A stretch of DNA of 64,000 nucleotides from Streptomyces halobius (GCF_023277745.1 NZ_CP086322.1:6200001-6264000), one strand, 5' to 3'. Shown: positions 18,514-27,409, numbered from the stretch's first letter. Made by a program: numbers and translations. The notes: generated by a model from the letters alone, not told the origin.

Positions 18514-20409
18514 TCAACCCCCCGTGTGCCGCCCCCCGTCAAGGAGCGCCTCCACGCGGTCGGGGGCGACCGGCCGGGAGTAGAGCCAGCCCTGGCCGGT
18601 GTCGCAGCCGATCCGGCGGAGGCGTTCGGCCTGCTCCGCGCTCTCCACGCACTCCGCGGTGACCGTGAGCCCGAGCCGGTGCGCGAGCGAGACCAGCGCC
18701 TCCACGATCATCTCGTCCGCCGGGTTGGGGTGCTCCTGGGAGCGGAAGCCGTGGACGAAGGAGCCGTCCAGCTTCAGTACGGACACCGGGAGCCGGCTGA
18801 GGTAGGCGAGGTTGGAGTAGCCGGTGCCGAAGTCGTCGATGGCGATACGGACACCCATGTCACTCAGGGCCTGCAGCGCCTGGAGCGGGCGGCCGGCCGA
18901 GCCCATCACCGCCGACTCGGTCAGCTCCAGCTGGAGCAGCCGCGGCGGCAGCCCCGTCTCGGCGAGGATGCCGGCCACATCCGCGACCAGGTCGGAGTCC
19001 CACACCTGACGTACGGCCACATTGACGCTGACGAACAGCGGATCGTCGCCGGGGTGCGCCAGCTGCCAGGCGCGCGTCTGATAGCAGGCCCGCTCCAGGA
19101 CCCAGCGGCCCAGCTCGACGATCGCGCCGTTCTCCTCCGCCAGGGCGATGAACCGATTCGGCGACAGCGTGCCGAACTGCGGGTGGCGCCAGCGCACCAG
19201 CGCCTCCACGCCCTGCGCGCGGCCGTCGTCCAGCCCGACCAGCGGCTGGTACTCCAGGGTGAACTCACCGCGTTCCACGGCCGGCCGCAGTGTGCTGGAC
19301 AGCGCCTGCCGGGTCATCCGGTGGGCGTTGCGCTCCGGGTCGAAGAGCGTCCAGCGGGCCTTGCCGTCCTCCTTGGCCCAGAACAGCGTGGTGTCCGCGG
19401 CCTGCATCAGACCGGTCGCGGTGGTGCCGTTGGCGGTCCGCTCGACGACGCCGATGCTGGCCGACACCGACAGCCGCTGCCCGGCCAGGTCGAACGGCCG
19501 CTGCAGCGCGTCCAGGACGCACTGGGCGAGCTCGGCCAGCTGGTCGGTGCCGGTGGAGTCCTCCACCAGGAGGGCGAACTCATCGCCGCCCAGGCGGGCC
19601 ACCAGATGTCTGCCCCGGCCGGGCCCGCGGTCCGCGGCGCTCTCGGCGCAGCGCGTCAGCCGTTGTGCCACGGCGCTCAGCAGCCGGTCGCCGACGCGGT
19701 GCCCGAGGGTGTCGTTCACCGCCTTGAAGCCGTCCAGGTCGAGATAGCACAGCCCGATCCGGCCGGTGCCGGCCGGATCGAAGGCGGCGGTCTCCAGGGT
19801 CGTGGCGAGGCGCTCGAAGAACAGGGCGCGATTGGGCAGCCGGGTCACCGGATCGTGCATCTGCAGATGCCGCAGCCGGGCCAGGAGGTCATGACGGTCG
19901 CTGATGTCCGCCACCGTCAGCAGGATCCGCTCCTCGCCCGTCAGCGGTTCGACGGTCACTTCCACCCAGACGGAGTGCCCCTCGGGGTGTTTGAGGCGGC
20001 GGGTGCAGCGCAGCCGGTCGCTGCGGCCGCAGAGCACTTCCCGGTAGGCGGTCCACACCCGCGGGTCGGCGCCGAGGTCGGTGAGGTCCGCGGCGGTGGC
20101 GGCGACCAGCTCGTCCGGGGCGGTGCCGACGAGTTCGCCGAAGGCGGGGTTGGCGGCGAGGACCAGCCCGTCGCGGTTGAGGACGGCCATGGCGACGCGG
20201 CCGGCGTAGAAGGCGGCGCGGTAATCGCCCAGCGAGGCGGCGGTGCCGTCGCACGACACGGCGGTGTCACAGGGGGGCACGCCGTCGCAGGGGACCGCCG
20301 GGGCGTGGTGGCCGCAGCGGGAGTCTCTGGTCGTACTGTCACGCTCCGTCACTGAGGAAAGCGTCGCTCCGGGCGTGCGGCCCGTGCCGTCGGGTTGTCC
20401 GCTCACTGC
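18514..20409 (-). CDS. cdgA: PAS-GGDEF-EAL protein, cyclic-di-GMP synthesis/degradation (CdgA-like)
   Basis: About 631-aa soluble signalling protein. A PAS domain (roughly 60-180: DYRAAFYAGRVAMAVLNRDG) precedes a GGDEF domain with intact GGDEF (ARLGGDEFALLVED) and an EAL domain with intact EALVRWRHP, ELTES, DDFGTGYS and KLDGSF. Both diguanylate cyclase and phosphodiesterase sites look complete, so it could make or degrade c-di-GMP, the second messenger that binds BldD in Streptomyces. GTG 20409 is chosen because GGGAG lies six bases upstream; ATG 20421 in frame is the alternative. The symbol rests on domain order and remembered synteny with SCO2817. Confidence 0.9.
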   Translation of the reverse strand, partial: AVSGQPDGTGRTPGATLSSVTERDSTTRDSRCGHHAPAVPCDGVPPCDTAVSCDGTAASLGDYRAAFYAGRVAMAVLNRDGLVLAANPAFGELVGTAPDELVAATAADLTDLGADPRVWTAYREVLCGRSDRLRCTRRLKHPEGHSVWVEVTVEPLTGEERILLTVADISDRHDLLARLRHLQMHDPVTRLPNRALFFERLATTLETAAFDPAGTGRIGLCYLDLDGFKAVNDTLGHRVGDRLLSAVAQRLTRCAESAADRGPGRGRHLVARLGGDEFALLVEDSTGTDQLAELAQCVLDALQRPFDLAGQRLSVSASIGVVERTANGTTATGLMQAADTTLFWAKEDGKARWTLFDPERNAHRMTRQALSSTLRPAVERGEFTLEYQPLVGLDDGRAQGVEALVRWRHPQFGTLSPNRFIALAEENGAIVELGRWVLERACYQTRAWQLAHPGDDPLFVSVNVAVRQVWDSDLVADVAGILAETGLPPRLLQLELTESAVMGSAGRPLQALQALSDMGVRIAIDDFGTGYSNLAYLSRLPVSVLKLDGSFVHGFRSQEHPNPADEMIVEALVSLAHRLGLTVTAECVESAEQAERLRRIGCDTGQGWLYSRPVAPDRVEALLDGGRHTGG

Positions 20410-20713
20410 TCGCTCCCGCATGGCGCTTGTCTCGTGTGGAGGGGGGACCTCGCGCTGGAAAGTGTGGCGATCATAGAGGCTGGCGCAACGGCCGAGCCAG
20501 CGACGCAGCCGTGATCATCGGCACGCATGACGGAACTTCAGCCATTTCTGTCCGACTGTGTTCGCGTGGATTGCCCCGATGGTCGTTTGTGACTTTCCGT
20601 TACGAACGGATGGTGGTGCGCCGGTCACTCGTCTGGGTCTTTGAAACAGGACGAACAGCATTCAATCGCCACAGGGTGGAGCAGGCGTCCCGAATCCGCC
20701 TCTGGAGGTCGAT

Positions 20714-21955
20714 GTGCTGCGCGCTCAGACACCCGACAGAGTGGACCGCGGCCATCTGCGGCGCCTCGGAGCCGTCGCCACGTCACTGAGCGCGCTGATC
20801 GCCACCTCCGTCGTCGCCGGACCCGCCACCGCCTCCGAAGCCGCCCTCTCCTGCGCGCTCGGACGCACCGGGGCCCACCACTCCGAAGGCGTCGACACCT
20901 GGAACACCGCCTATCCGCGCCCCGACCGCCCCCTCGACGCGGTGATGGTCTTCCTGTCCTTCCCGGACTCCGCGCCGGTCACCGACCCCGACGCGCTGTC
21001 CCGGGACTACTTCCCCGCCACCGCCCGCTTCTTCGACCGCGCCTCGTACGGCAGGTTCCAGCTGCGGCCGCACATCCACCGGCGCTGGGTCCGGATGCCG
21101 CGTCCCTCCGCCGCATACGGGATACAGCGCGACTGGGACTCCGGCCGTCGTGCCGCCTATCTGCGCGACGCGGTCGCCGCCGCCGACACCTCGGTGGACT
21201 TCAGCCGCTACGACATGGTCTATTTCGTCGCCGACCCGGACGCACCCGGCGTCGATTCGGACGCCACCAAAGTCGTCAATCTCGACCATCCGATGCGCGC
21301 GGACAACGCCGACCTGCGCCGCTTCGTCACCGTCTTCGAGCAGAGCCCACCGGACCGCAATGTTCTCGCCCACGAGACCGGGCATGTCTTCGACCTGCCG
21401 GACCTGTACCACCGGCCGGACGACGGCAAGGGGGACTGGGACACCTATGTGGGGGACTGGGACCTCATGGGCAGCCAGTTCGGGCTGGCCCCGGACCCCT
21501 TCGCCTGGCACAAGTGGAAGCTCGGCTGGCTCCGCGACAACCAGGTCGACTGCGCCGGGACGACCCGCTCCTCCCTGCACACCCTGCGCCCGCTGTCCGC
21601 CCCCAGGGGGCCGGGCGACGAGCACCGCCCGCGGCTGGTGGTGGTCCGTACGGGTCCGGACAGCGCGCTCGCCATCGAGGCCCGCGGCGCCGCCGGCAAC
21701 GACCGGTCGCTGTGCACGGAGGGCGTCCTGGTCTACCGCGTACACAGCGAGACGTCGTCGGGCTCCGGGCCGGTGCAGGTGCTGGACGGACACCCGCGCA
21801 CCGCGGCGTGCTGGGGCAGCTCCGTCTACCCGCCGCTCGCCGACGCGCCGCTGGGCGTGGGGGAGAGCCTCACGGACCCCGAGAACCGGGTCCGTGTCGA
21901 GGTCGCGGGGCGGTCGGCGGACGGCGACTGGACGGTCAAGGTGGGGCGCGGCTGA
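20714..21955 (+). CDS. Secreted M6-like zinc metalloprotease
   Basis: 413-aa secreted protein. An N-terminal signal (residues ~18-40: LGAVATSLSALIATSVVAG, then PATASEA) suggests Sec export. The catalytic zinc motif is HETGH (220-224) followed by VFDLPDLY, with a Met-turn-like WDLMGS (249-254), as in immune-inhibitor-A-type M6 proteases. AVMVFLSFPDS and FFDRASYGRFQLRP are also typical of that family. The GTG start follows CTGGAGG by five bases. Stands alone after the divergent c-di-GMP gene. A role in extracellular proteolysis during development is inference. Confidence 0.85.
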   Translation: MLRAQTPDRVDRGHLRRLGAVATSLSALIATSVVAGPATASEAALSCALGRTGAHHSEGVDTWNTAYPRPDRPLDAVMVFLSFPDSAPVTDPDALSRDYFPATARFFDRASYGRFQLRPHIHRRWVRMPRPSAAYGIQRDWDSGRRAAYLRDAVAAADTSVDFSRYDMVYFVADPDAPGVDSDATKVVNLDHPMRADNADLRRFVTVFEQSPPDRNVLAHETGHVFDLPDLYHRPDDGKGDWDTYVGDWDLMGSQFGLAPDPFAWHKWKLGWLRDNQVDCAGTTRSSLHTLRPLSAPRGPGDEHRPRLVVVRTGPDSALAIEARGAAGNDRSLCTEGVLVYRVHSETSSGSGPVQVLDGHPRTAACWGSSVYPPLADAPLGVGESLTDPENRVRVEVAGRSADGDWTVKVGRG

Positions 21956-22018
21956 CCGGCCGGGCGCGATCGCCCGGGCGTGTACGGGCCCGCGCGCATC
22001 CGGGGCCCGCGCGCATAC

Positions 22019-22052
22019 GACGAAGGCCCTCACCGAGGTGAAGGCCTTCGTC
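22019..22052 (-). terminator. Terminator hairpin after tRNA-Lys copy 3
   Basis: GACGAAGGCC (22019-22028) pairs with GGCCTTCGTC (22043-22052), six bases past the tRNA 3' end on the reverse strand. It may also serve the forward protease gene. Confidence 0.8.
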
Positions 22053-22058
22053 TGTCGG

Positions 22059-22132
22059 TGCGCCGCCAGGGACTCGAACCCCGGACCCGCTGATTAAGAG
22101 TCAGCTGCTCTAACCAACTGAGCTAGCGGCGC
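22059..22132 (-). tRNA. tRNA-Lys (anticodon CUU), copy 3
   Basis: Identical over 74 nt to the copies at 3212 and 6481; only the flanks differ. Confidence 0.97.
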
Positions 22133-22187
22133 CTGCTGACGTGGAAAACATTAGCATCCTGCCCGGGGACGGCGAAAATCGATAGTT

Positions 22188-22883
22188 TCAGCGGGCGGCA
22201 AGGGCCGGAACGGGCTGTTCAGGGGCGGTCCCGCCGTGGTTCGCGGCCGCTGCCCCGGCCGCCGCGCGGGCGGCACGGGCGACCGCCCACAGGAGGACGT
22301 CCGGACCGGGCAGCCAGGGACTGCGGACGTCCGGCGCGACCAGCCACCGGGAGGCGGACGGGGCGTCGGCAGGGTCCGCTCCCCCCGCAGGGTCCGCTGC
22401 CCCCGGGGTCTTCGTGGTGGCGTCGGCGTCCGGGGTCCGGGAGGGGCACAGCGGCGGGACGGTCACCGCGTCGCCGCTGCCGTGGCAGAGCAGCGGCGGG
22501 ACGGCGGTGGCCCACGCGCCGCCGGTGGACCTCGTCGGCGGCGCACCTATCCAGTCGAGCAGTGTGGGCAGTCGCTGGGCGGTCCCCAGGGCCGCGAACA
22601 GGAGGATCCGGCCGCGGTGCGTCGCCACCGGCCCCGAGCCCGGCCCGGCGGACCATAACCGGTCCACCACGCGGCGGCCGAAGAGCGCCGGGGCGTTGAT
22701 CACGTCGAAGGCGGTGCCGCACGGCAGCACGCTCGGCGCGTCCGGCCGGGCCGCCCACAGGGTGTGCATGGCCAGCGGATCAGGGCTGGCGGAGGCGAGC
22801 CAGTCGGCTCCGGCGCGGGTGACAGACGCCGTGGTCGGGAAGGGGGAGGGGAAGGGGTGGGGTGTTCCGGGCAGCCAGCTCAT
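22188..22883 (-). CDS. Hypothetical protein, possibly primase/polymerase-like N-domain
   Basis: 231-aa protein starting MSWLPGTPHPFPSPFPTTAS. Segments such as ADWLASASPDPLAMHTLWA, LPCGTAFDVINAPALFGRRV, and RGRILLFAALG recall streptomycete proteins annotated as bifunctional DNA primase/polymerase-like. No catalytic acidic triad can be confirmed, so the name is tentative. The middle is rich in Ala/Asp/Pro (TPGAADPAGGADPADAPS). ATG 22883 follows GAGGG; an in-frame start at 22928 adds an Arg-rich tail. No operon partner. Confidence 0.6.
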   Translation of the reverse strand: MSWLPGTPHPFPSPFPTTASVTRAGADWLASASPDPLAMHTLWAARPDAPSVLPCGTAFDVINAPALFGRRVVDRLWSAGPGSGPVATHRGRILLFAALGTAQRLPTLLDWIGAPPTRSTGGAWATAVPPLLCHGSGDAVTVPPLCPSRTPDADATTKTPGAADPAGGADPADAPSASRWLVAPDVRSPWLPGPDVLLWAVARAARAAAGAAAANHGGTAPEQPVPALAAR

Positions 22884-23062
22884 GCTGAGCCCTCGCTTCG
22901 CTCGGCCTCGCATTCGCGAGGCACGCACCTCTTGATTGTTCGCTCGCTCCGCTCACTCATGGAACCGGTCTACCGAGGCGACGTTGCGCGGTTGCGCCGA
23001 ATGACGGAAACCGGGACGTGGCGGGGCGGTGAGGAGTATCGTTCGCTCCTCGCATATGCCAG

Positions 23063-23089
23063 CGGCTCATGATCACCGATCATGAGCCG
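23063..23089. terminator. Near-perfect hairpin, probable terminator
   Basis: CGGCTCATGATC (23063-23074) pairs with GATCATGAGCCG (23078-23089) around three bases. It lies about 70 bases past the end of the reverse-strand gene that stops at 23162. Confidence 0.7.
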
Positions 23090-23161
23090 TCTGGGTGTGA
23101 GGGGCGGATGGTGCGTGCGGGGTCGGGCGGCCCCTTGCCGGCCGGTCCCTTCGCCGGCCGG

Positions 23162-23545
23162 TCAGTCCCCGTCGCTGATGCGCGTACCGCCGTCCCGCAT
23201 CAGCCCCTGACCGAACTCGATCATCTTCTTGGCGTAATCCTCGGTCCACTCCGCCCGCTCGGCGAGCACGGCCAGCGGCAGCCGGTCGAACCGCCGGGGG
23301 TCGGTGAGCTGGGCCGCGGCCATCGCCTGGAACTCCGTCGCACGGTCGGCCGCCGCGCGGAAGGCGAGCGCCAGCTCCGTGGCGCGGCTGAGCAGCTCGC
23401 GCGGGTCGTCCAGCGACTCCAGGTCGAAGAAGTGCTCGGGATCGGAGGCTGCCTCCGGCGGCTCGAAGAGCAGCGGCGCGGGCCTTCGGGGCCGGTGTGC
23501 GGGCGGCGCACCACGGGGGTCGGGAGCCGGCTGCGGCTCGGACAT
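23162..23545 (-). CDS. Small hypothetical protein bordering the mobile element
   Basis: 127-aa acidic protein: a Pro-rich N-terminus (PDPRGAPPAHRPRRPAPLLF) then a helical region (DLESLDDPRELLSRATEL, FQAMAAAQLTDP, YAKKMIEFGQGLM). No recognised family. The second ATG of GGAGGTATGTCCATG is chosen because it has normal spacing. Its upstream side faces the left junction of the integrated element. Confidence 0.65.
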   Translation of the reverse strand: MSEPQPAPDPRGAPPAHRPRRPAPLLFEPPEAASDPEHFFDLESLDDPRELLSRATELALAFRAAADRATEFQAMAAAQLTDPRRFDRLPLAVLAERAEWTEDYAKKMIEFGQGLMRDGGTRISDGD

Positions 23546-23753
23546 GGACATACCTCCTGGTTCGTGTGCCGCAATCCATTGTCGCGCTTCGCGCAAGTAG
23601 GCCTGTCATCTCAGCCTGTCCGGCGCCTGAGGACGACGCGGCCGCAGGCCCGTGTGCCCCACCGGCGACGCGCGGCAGCGGCGCTACCGACGCCAGACGA
23701 CGCGATGTTCGTTCAGGTGCGCCAACACGGAGTGATTCGCCTCCCAGCCCTGG

Positions 23754-23765
23754 GAAAACAAGATC
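23754..23765. other. Candidate attL half-site arm
   Basis: GAAAACAAGATC, the inward-facing arm nearest the integrase; exact inverse of the sequence at 34921-34932. A CCTCC lies just outside it here and a matching CCTCC (read inward) abuts the right arm. The two-base crossover core could not be fixed. Confidence 0.55.
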
Positions 23766-23808
23766 ACCAAAGTTGGAGGCCAGGGCAGATGTAACAGAAG
23801 GTGGGCCT

Positions 23809-25557
23809 ATGTCCAGTGCACGACTCTTGCCCGGTATGCGAGTCCTCAAAGTGCGGCGCATCAGCCGCGACACCGAGGACAGCTCTGCCCTTGCCCGCCA
23901 AGGTGAGGAGCTGGACGCCGCGACCGAGGAAGGCCGGTACCTCGTAGCAGGCGAGGTCGAAGACTCGACCGTCTCGGGTGCCGTGAACCTCGACGAGCGC
24001 CCGAAGCTGGGCCGCTGGATGAAGGACCCGCTCTGGCACGAGTGGGATGCCCTCATGGTCACCTCCCTGGACCGCATCACCAGGGATCAGCACCACTGGG
24101 ACCGGTTCGCGGAGCGGTGCCACAAGGGCGGCAAGGAGATCGTCTGCCTCGATGACCCTGCCCTGGACATCCACACTCCCACGGGCCGCATGATCGCCTA
24201 CATCAAGGCGACTCAGGCTCAGGAGTACCGGGAAGCGATCGTCAAGAAGAGGAAGAACCAGACTCAGTATTACCGGGACGAGAACCTGTGGGGCGGCGGC
24301 ACCTGGCCGTTCGGATACCGCCCCGTCCTGGCGGACCACAAGGGTAAGCAGCGCTACAAGCTCATCATCGACCCCGTGACGGGTCCCCTGATCAGGGAGG
24401 CGTACGAGCGAATAGCCGAACAGGGCTGGTCCATGGGTCAGGTCTGCAACGACTGGAACGCGCGTCCCCGGCACCTGCCCGAGTGCCACGCCATCGGTAA
24501 GGAAGCCACAGCCGTGTGTGTCTGCGCCCGTGGCGTCCTCACGTCCCAGGACCACCAGCGGAGCGTGAACGCCGAGGGCAACAAGCCCGGGGCGAAGACC
24601 CATATCAAGGGCACCAAGTGGACCACTTCCACACTCGGCAAGATGCTGAAGAAGCCGGTCCTCAAGGGCGTTGCCATGCACAAGGGGGAGCCCCTGCTGA
24701 AGGACGGCATGCCGGTCAGGTGGGCCGATCCGATCCTCACGGATGAAGAGTTCGCCAAACTCCAGGTGGCCGTGACGAATCTCGGGAAGTACCGCGCAGG
24801 GATCAAGCCCAACGCTTCGCCTATGACCGGGGTTCTGTACTGCCCGTGCGGACTGAAGATGTACGAGAACAGTTCCCCCGCGAAGCTGAACACGGGGGAA
24901 GTCAGGGAGCACAAGTACTTCCGCTGCTCCTCCTGGTCCAATGGGACGGCCTGCCGGTTCTCTGTGTCGTGGCCGCAGGAGGAGCTTTACGAGGCAGCCG
25001 AGGAGGCGTTTCTCTCCAAGCTGGGCGAGCAGGAAATCGTGGAGCGGACCTACGTCCCCGGCAAGGACAACCGGCAGCAGATCAAGGAACTTGAGGCTGC
25101 GATGGAGAACCTTTCGCAAGCCATCGCCCAGGCCACGTCGGCCGTCACAGTGACCGCACTCACGGGCACCATGGAGCGCCACGCGGCGAACCTGGAAGAA
25201 CTGAAGGCTGAGCCGTTCGTACCCGGTCGTTGGGAAGAACGGAGCATCGGCCAGAGCTACCGGCAGAAGTGGGCGGCCATGGTCACCTGGAAGGAGCGAG
25301 GGCCGTTTCTTCGTAAAGCTGGGTTCCGCATGTTTCCGGTCGGCAGCCCCAAGGGGCCTTCCGCAGTTGGGCTCATCACGCCGAAGGACTTGCCCGAGCG
25401 TGCTGATGGGGCCTTGCAAGGACTGTGGGACCCCAGTGAGGGCGAGGAGTACGAGAGCGGAGCATTCGCAGCCTTCCAGGCGTTGCTGTCTTCCCTCCTG
25501 GAGGAAGCGGAGGAACGCCGGGAGCTGAAGGAAGAGAAGTATCGGAGCGACTTCTAG
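23809..25557 (+). CDS. Large serine recombinase (integrase)
   Basis: 582-aa phage-type serine integrase. The N-terminal resolvase domain (1-150) has VRRISRDTEDSSALARQGEE with probable nucleophile Ser19, and SLDRITRDQHHWDRF. The recombinase domain follows (TWPFGYRPVLAD, ... GPLIREAYERIAEQGWSMG). A zinc-ribbon is seen (YCPCGLKMYE ... FRCSSWSNGTACRF). A coiled-coil (QQIKELEAAMENLSQAIAQA) and C-terminal region complete it. ATG 23809 follows AGAAGGTG; the frame is open further upstream without coding bias. It catalyses directional attP x attB integration; no recombination directionality factor was recognised. Followed by a strong terminator. Confidence 0.96.
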   Translation: MSSARLLPGMRVLKVRRISRDTEDSSALARQGEELDAATEEGRYLVAGEVEDSTVSGAVNLDERPKLGRWMKDPLWHEWDALMVTSLDRITRDQHHWDRFAERCHKGGKEIVCLDDPALDIHTPTGRMIAYIKATQAQEYREAIVKKRKNQTQYYRDENLWGGGTWPFGYRPVLADHKGKQRYKLIIDPVTGPLIREAYERIAEQGWSMGQVCNDWNARPRHLPECHAIGKEATAVCVCARGVLTSQDHQRSVNAEGNKPGAKTHIKGTKWTTSTLGKMLKKPVLKGVAMHKGEPLLKDGMPVRWADPILTDEEFAKLQVAVTNLGKYRAGIKPNASPMTGVLYCPCGLKMYENSSPAKLNTGEVREHKYFRCSSWSNGTACRFSVSWPQEELYEAAEEAFLSKLGEQEIVERTYVPGKDNRQQIKELEAAMENLSQAIAQATSAVTVTALTGTMERHAANLEELKAEPFVPGRWEERSIGQSYRQKWAAMVTWKERGPFLRKAGFRMFPVGSPKGPSAVGLITPKDLPERADGALQGLWDPSEGEEYESGAFAAFQALLSSLLEEAEERRELKEEKYRSDF

Positions 25558-25579
25558 AGCTCCGGCGGCAGCACCAGAC

Positions 25580-25609
25580 CGAGGCCCCTGGGAGTCGCCA
25601 GGGGCCTCG
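25580..25609 (+). terminator. Terminator after the integrase gene
   Basis: CGAGGCCCCTGG pairs exactly with CCAGGGGCCTCG across a six-base loop, 23 bases after the integrase stop. Confidence 0.8.
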
Positions 25610-25636
25610 ACGCATTCCAACCGAGAGGACACACCC

Positions 25637-26239
25637 ATGCCCCGTACTGCGCAGCCGCGCCGCTTGCTCAAGGCGACGTACGACGTGAAAGAGGAGTGGA
25701 GCCGCGCCCTGTTCGACGCGTTCGGGCCGGGCGGGCTCCTCGCCCGTGAGGCCCCGGAGTTCGGACGTGAACACCTGCTGTGGGCGCTGGCGCAGCTCCG
25801 GGCTGTGAACGGGCGGACCGGGGCGATGTTCACTGGGGACACGGAGATAGCTCAACGGCTCGGCTACAACACCAAGGACCATCCGGGGAAGGTATGCCGG
25901 GACGTGCTGACGCGGTTCGGGTTCTTCACCCAGCAGGGGAAGAAGGGGCGGGCGGCGAATCTGCACCTGTCTGCTCCGGCGGCGCTGTTGGATGACTACG
26001 AGACGTTGGCCGGGGCTGCACAGGGCGAGGTCGTTGCCGTCACCGACACCAAACCGCCCAAGCCGCGCAGCAAGGCCGGGGTGGTCGACGCTGCGTCACG
26101 GCCGGCTCACACCACTGAGAACGGGACCGCAGAAGTCTGCCCCGCGCATCCGGAAGGGGATTGCCCAGACCCGAACAACCCATTCGGCGGGGCCATTCCG
26201 TGGGGTACGGAGGTCTGCATGCACCTCCGTGCTGCATAA
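25637..26239 (+). CDS. Element-encoded winged-helix-like protein
   Basis: 200-aa protein of unknown function. Residues 1-115 look like a winged-helix DNA-binding or replication-organiser domain (LLWALAQLRAVNGRTGAMFT, DTEIAQRLGYNTKDHPGK, VCRDVLTRFGFFTQQGKKGR). The rest is flexible and ends in a Cys/His/Pro-rich tail (EVCPAHPEGDCPDPNNP, CMHLRAA). GAGAGG precedes the ATG. Placed directly after the integrase, it could be an element regulator or replication factor; this is inference. Confidence 0.7.
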   Translation: MPRTAQPRRLLKATYDVKEEWSRALFDAFGPGGLLAREAPEFGREHLLWALAQLRAVNGRTGAMFTGDTEIAQRLGYNTKDHPGKVCRDVLTRFGFFTQQGKKGRAANLHLSAPAALLDDYETLAGAAQGEVVAVTDTKPPKPRSKAGVVDAASRPAHTTENGTAEVCPAHPEGDCPDPNNPFGGAIPWGTEVCMHLRAA

Positions 26240-26282
26240 TCGGCCCATTTCCCCGCTGTACCGGGGACTTAGTTAGTAGTGA

Positions 26283-26322
26283 GTAGTTGGTAGTACGTAG
26301 CTCTTAGAGCGTAGTTGGTAGT
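26283..26322. repeat. GTAGTTGGTAGT direct repeats
   Basis: GTAGTTGGTAGT occurs at 26283 and 26311, with a degenerate copy just upstream. The centre-to-centre spacing of 28 bp is close to three helical turns, as for protein-binding repeats. Confidence 0.7.
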
Positions 26323-26326
26323 GAGA

Positions 26327-26352
26327 AGAGGGCCCCCTTGCCGGGGCCCTCT
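26327..26352 (+). terminator. Terminator hairpin
   Basis: AGAGGGCCCC (26327-26336) pairs with GGGGCCCTCT (26343-26352). It follows the winged-helix gene by about 90 bases. Confidence 0.8.
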
Positions 26353-26613
26353 CTCGTTCATGAACTCAGGTCCAGGACTTGAGGAGTCCTGAACCAGCCC
26401 AGGCCATCGAGTGAGGACCTGACGAGCGAACGACAGAAGGGCCCACGAGATACAGAAGCCCATCCGTCTCGGTTGTGATCTGCATCCCTTTTCGGGAGTT
26501 CACCGACAGCCTTAGTGAAAATCTCACCGACGCATAGGGTGTGAGAAAAGCTCTCCGGATGGTGTCCCCTCGCCTCTCGAAGGACACCGACGTTAATAGT
26601 GGAGAGAGTTCCG

Positions 26614-26656
26614 AGGCCCTGGCCCCTACATGGTGGCCGGGGCTTCTTCATTTTTG
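26614..26656 (+). terminator. Hairpin with T-run before the XRE gene, candidate attenuator or small-RNA terminator
   Basis: GAGGCCCTGGCC pairs imperfectly with GGCCGGGGCTTC, and the sequence then runs into CTTCATTTTT. It lies about 45 bases upstream of the XRE start and has no coding gene before it, so it may end a short leader or RNA transcript. Confidence 0.5.
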
Positions 26657-26699
26657 GCTTCCGATTCGCATGGGAGCCAGCAACCGCAAGGAGTTCCTT

Positions 26700-26954
26700 A
26701 TGTTCGATCGTCACGCTTTCGCTGCCCGTCGTATCACCCTTGGCCTGTCCGTTGAGGAACTGGCCGACGAAATGCTGGTTGCCCCGTCCACCATCTACCG
26801 GTGGGAGAACGGGGAGACCTGCCCGAGCCTGCGGATGCTGGTGCAGGCGTCCCGGCACCTGTGCACGCCGCTGCTGTCCCTCATGAGCGACGCCGACACC
26901 GAGCAGTACCGCAAGGCCACCGCAGTGGACGCCCTGCTTCGCGAGGGCGCCTGA
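26700..26954 (+). CDS. Small XRE-type helix-turn-helix protein
   Basis: 84-aa DNA-binding protein that is little more than one HTH_3 domain: FAARRITLGLSVEELADEML, APSTIYRWENGETCPSLRML. ATG 26700 follows AAGGAG by six bases; longer in-frame starts run through the upstream hairpin and are rejected. Its stop overlaps the next start (TGATG). Probably the regulator of the element's forward transcription unit. Confidence 0.85.
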   Translation: MFDRHAFAARRITLGLSVEELADEMLVAPSTIYRWENGETCPSLRMLVQASRHLCTPLLSLMSDADTEQYRKATAVDALLREGA

Positions 26955-27394
26955 TGCCCAACATCGAGAGTGAGGAGTTCGCGGAGGCTCAGGCCGTGGC
27001 CGCCGACTCCGAGAACGACGAAGCAATTGCCGATGGCGTGGAGAGGGCAGCGGAATCGGACCTCACTGAGAGGGAATCCGAGGATGCCATCAAGGCCAAG
27101 GAAAAGTACGTTGCCAAACTCATTGATGTGACCATGGATGACTTGATCGGGAAGCTGAAGCGTAAGCGACCCGATCCGGAGTTTCTTGGGTTCGTGGATT
27201 ACGGGCAGTTTCTCGGGACGGATGGCCTTCCCGATGAGAGCCGCATCAAGGAGTTCGTGACCAACCTTGAGAAGGACCCTCAGAAGGTTGAGGAAGAGGC
27301 GCAGTACGCCCAGGGCATAGGCGTGGGCCGTCACGGGCCGCCCCAGGCCGGGTATGCCCGCAAGACGCTTTCCCTTGACGCCCGTTACCGATAG
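26954..27394 (+). CDS. Phage scaffold-like protein
   Basis: 146-aa highly charged, helical protein (ESEEFAEAQAVAADSENDEA, KAKEKYVAKLIDVTMDDLIG, EFVTNLEKDPQKVEEEAQYA). It lies immediately before the capsid gene, the usual place for an assembly scaffold. The composition fits; no enzymatic motif is present. The start is coupled to the XRE gene. The call is by context rather than a diagnostic motif. Confidence 0.6.
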   Translation: MPNIESEEFAEAQAVAADSENDEAIADGVERAAESDLTERESEDAIKAKEKYVAKLIDVTMDDLIGKLKRKRPDPEFLGFVDYGQFLGTDGLPDESRIKEFVTNLEKDPQKVEEEAQYAQGIGVGRHGPPQAGYARKTLSLDARYR

Positions 27395-27409
27395 CCCGCA
27401 GGAGGACCT

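Larger units (their letters stand above)
26240..26699. promoter_or_regulatory. Control region upstream of the element's structural genes
   Basis: About 460 bp without a convincing gene. It contains three TAGT-rich repeats (TTAGTTAGTAGTGA near 26269, GTAGTTGGTAGT at 26283 and 26311), a terminator hairpin (26327-26352), and a second hairpin (about 26614-26650) followed by ATTTTT just before the XRE gene. An A/T-rich promoter-like patch TTAGTGAAAATCTCACC lies near 26510. Confidence 0.55.

Noticed and set aside
23764..25842. 692-aa reverse open frame opposite the integrase
   Set aside because: The integrase motifs on the other strand are decisive; the reverse translation is low-complexity Leu/Arg/Gly.
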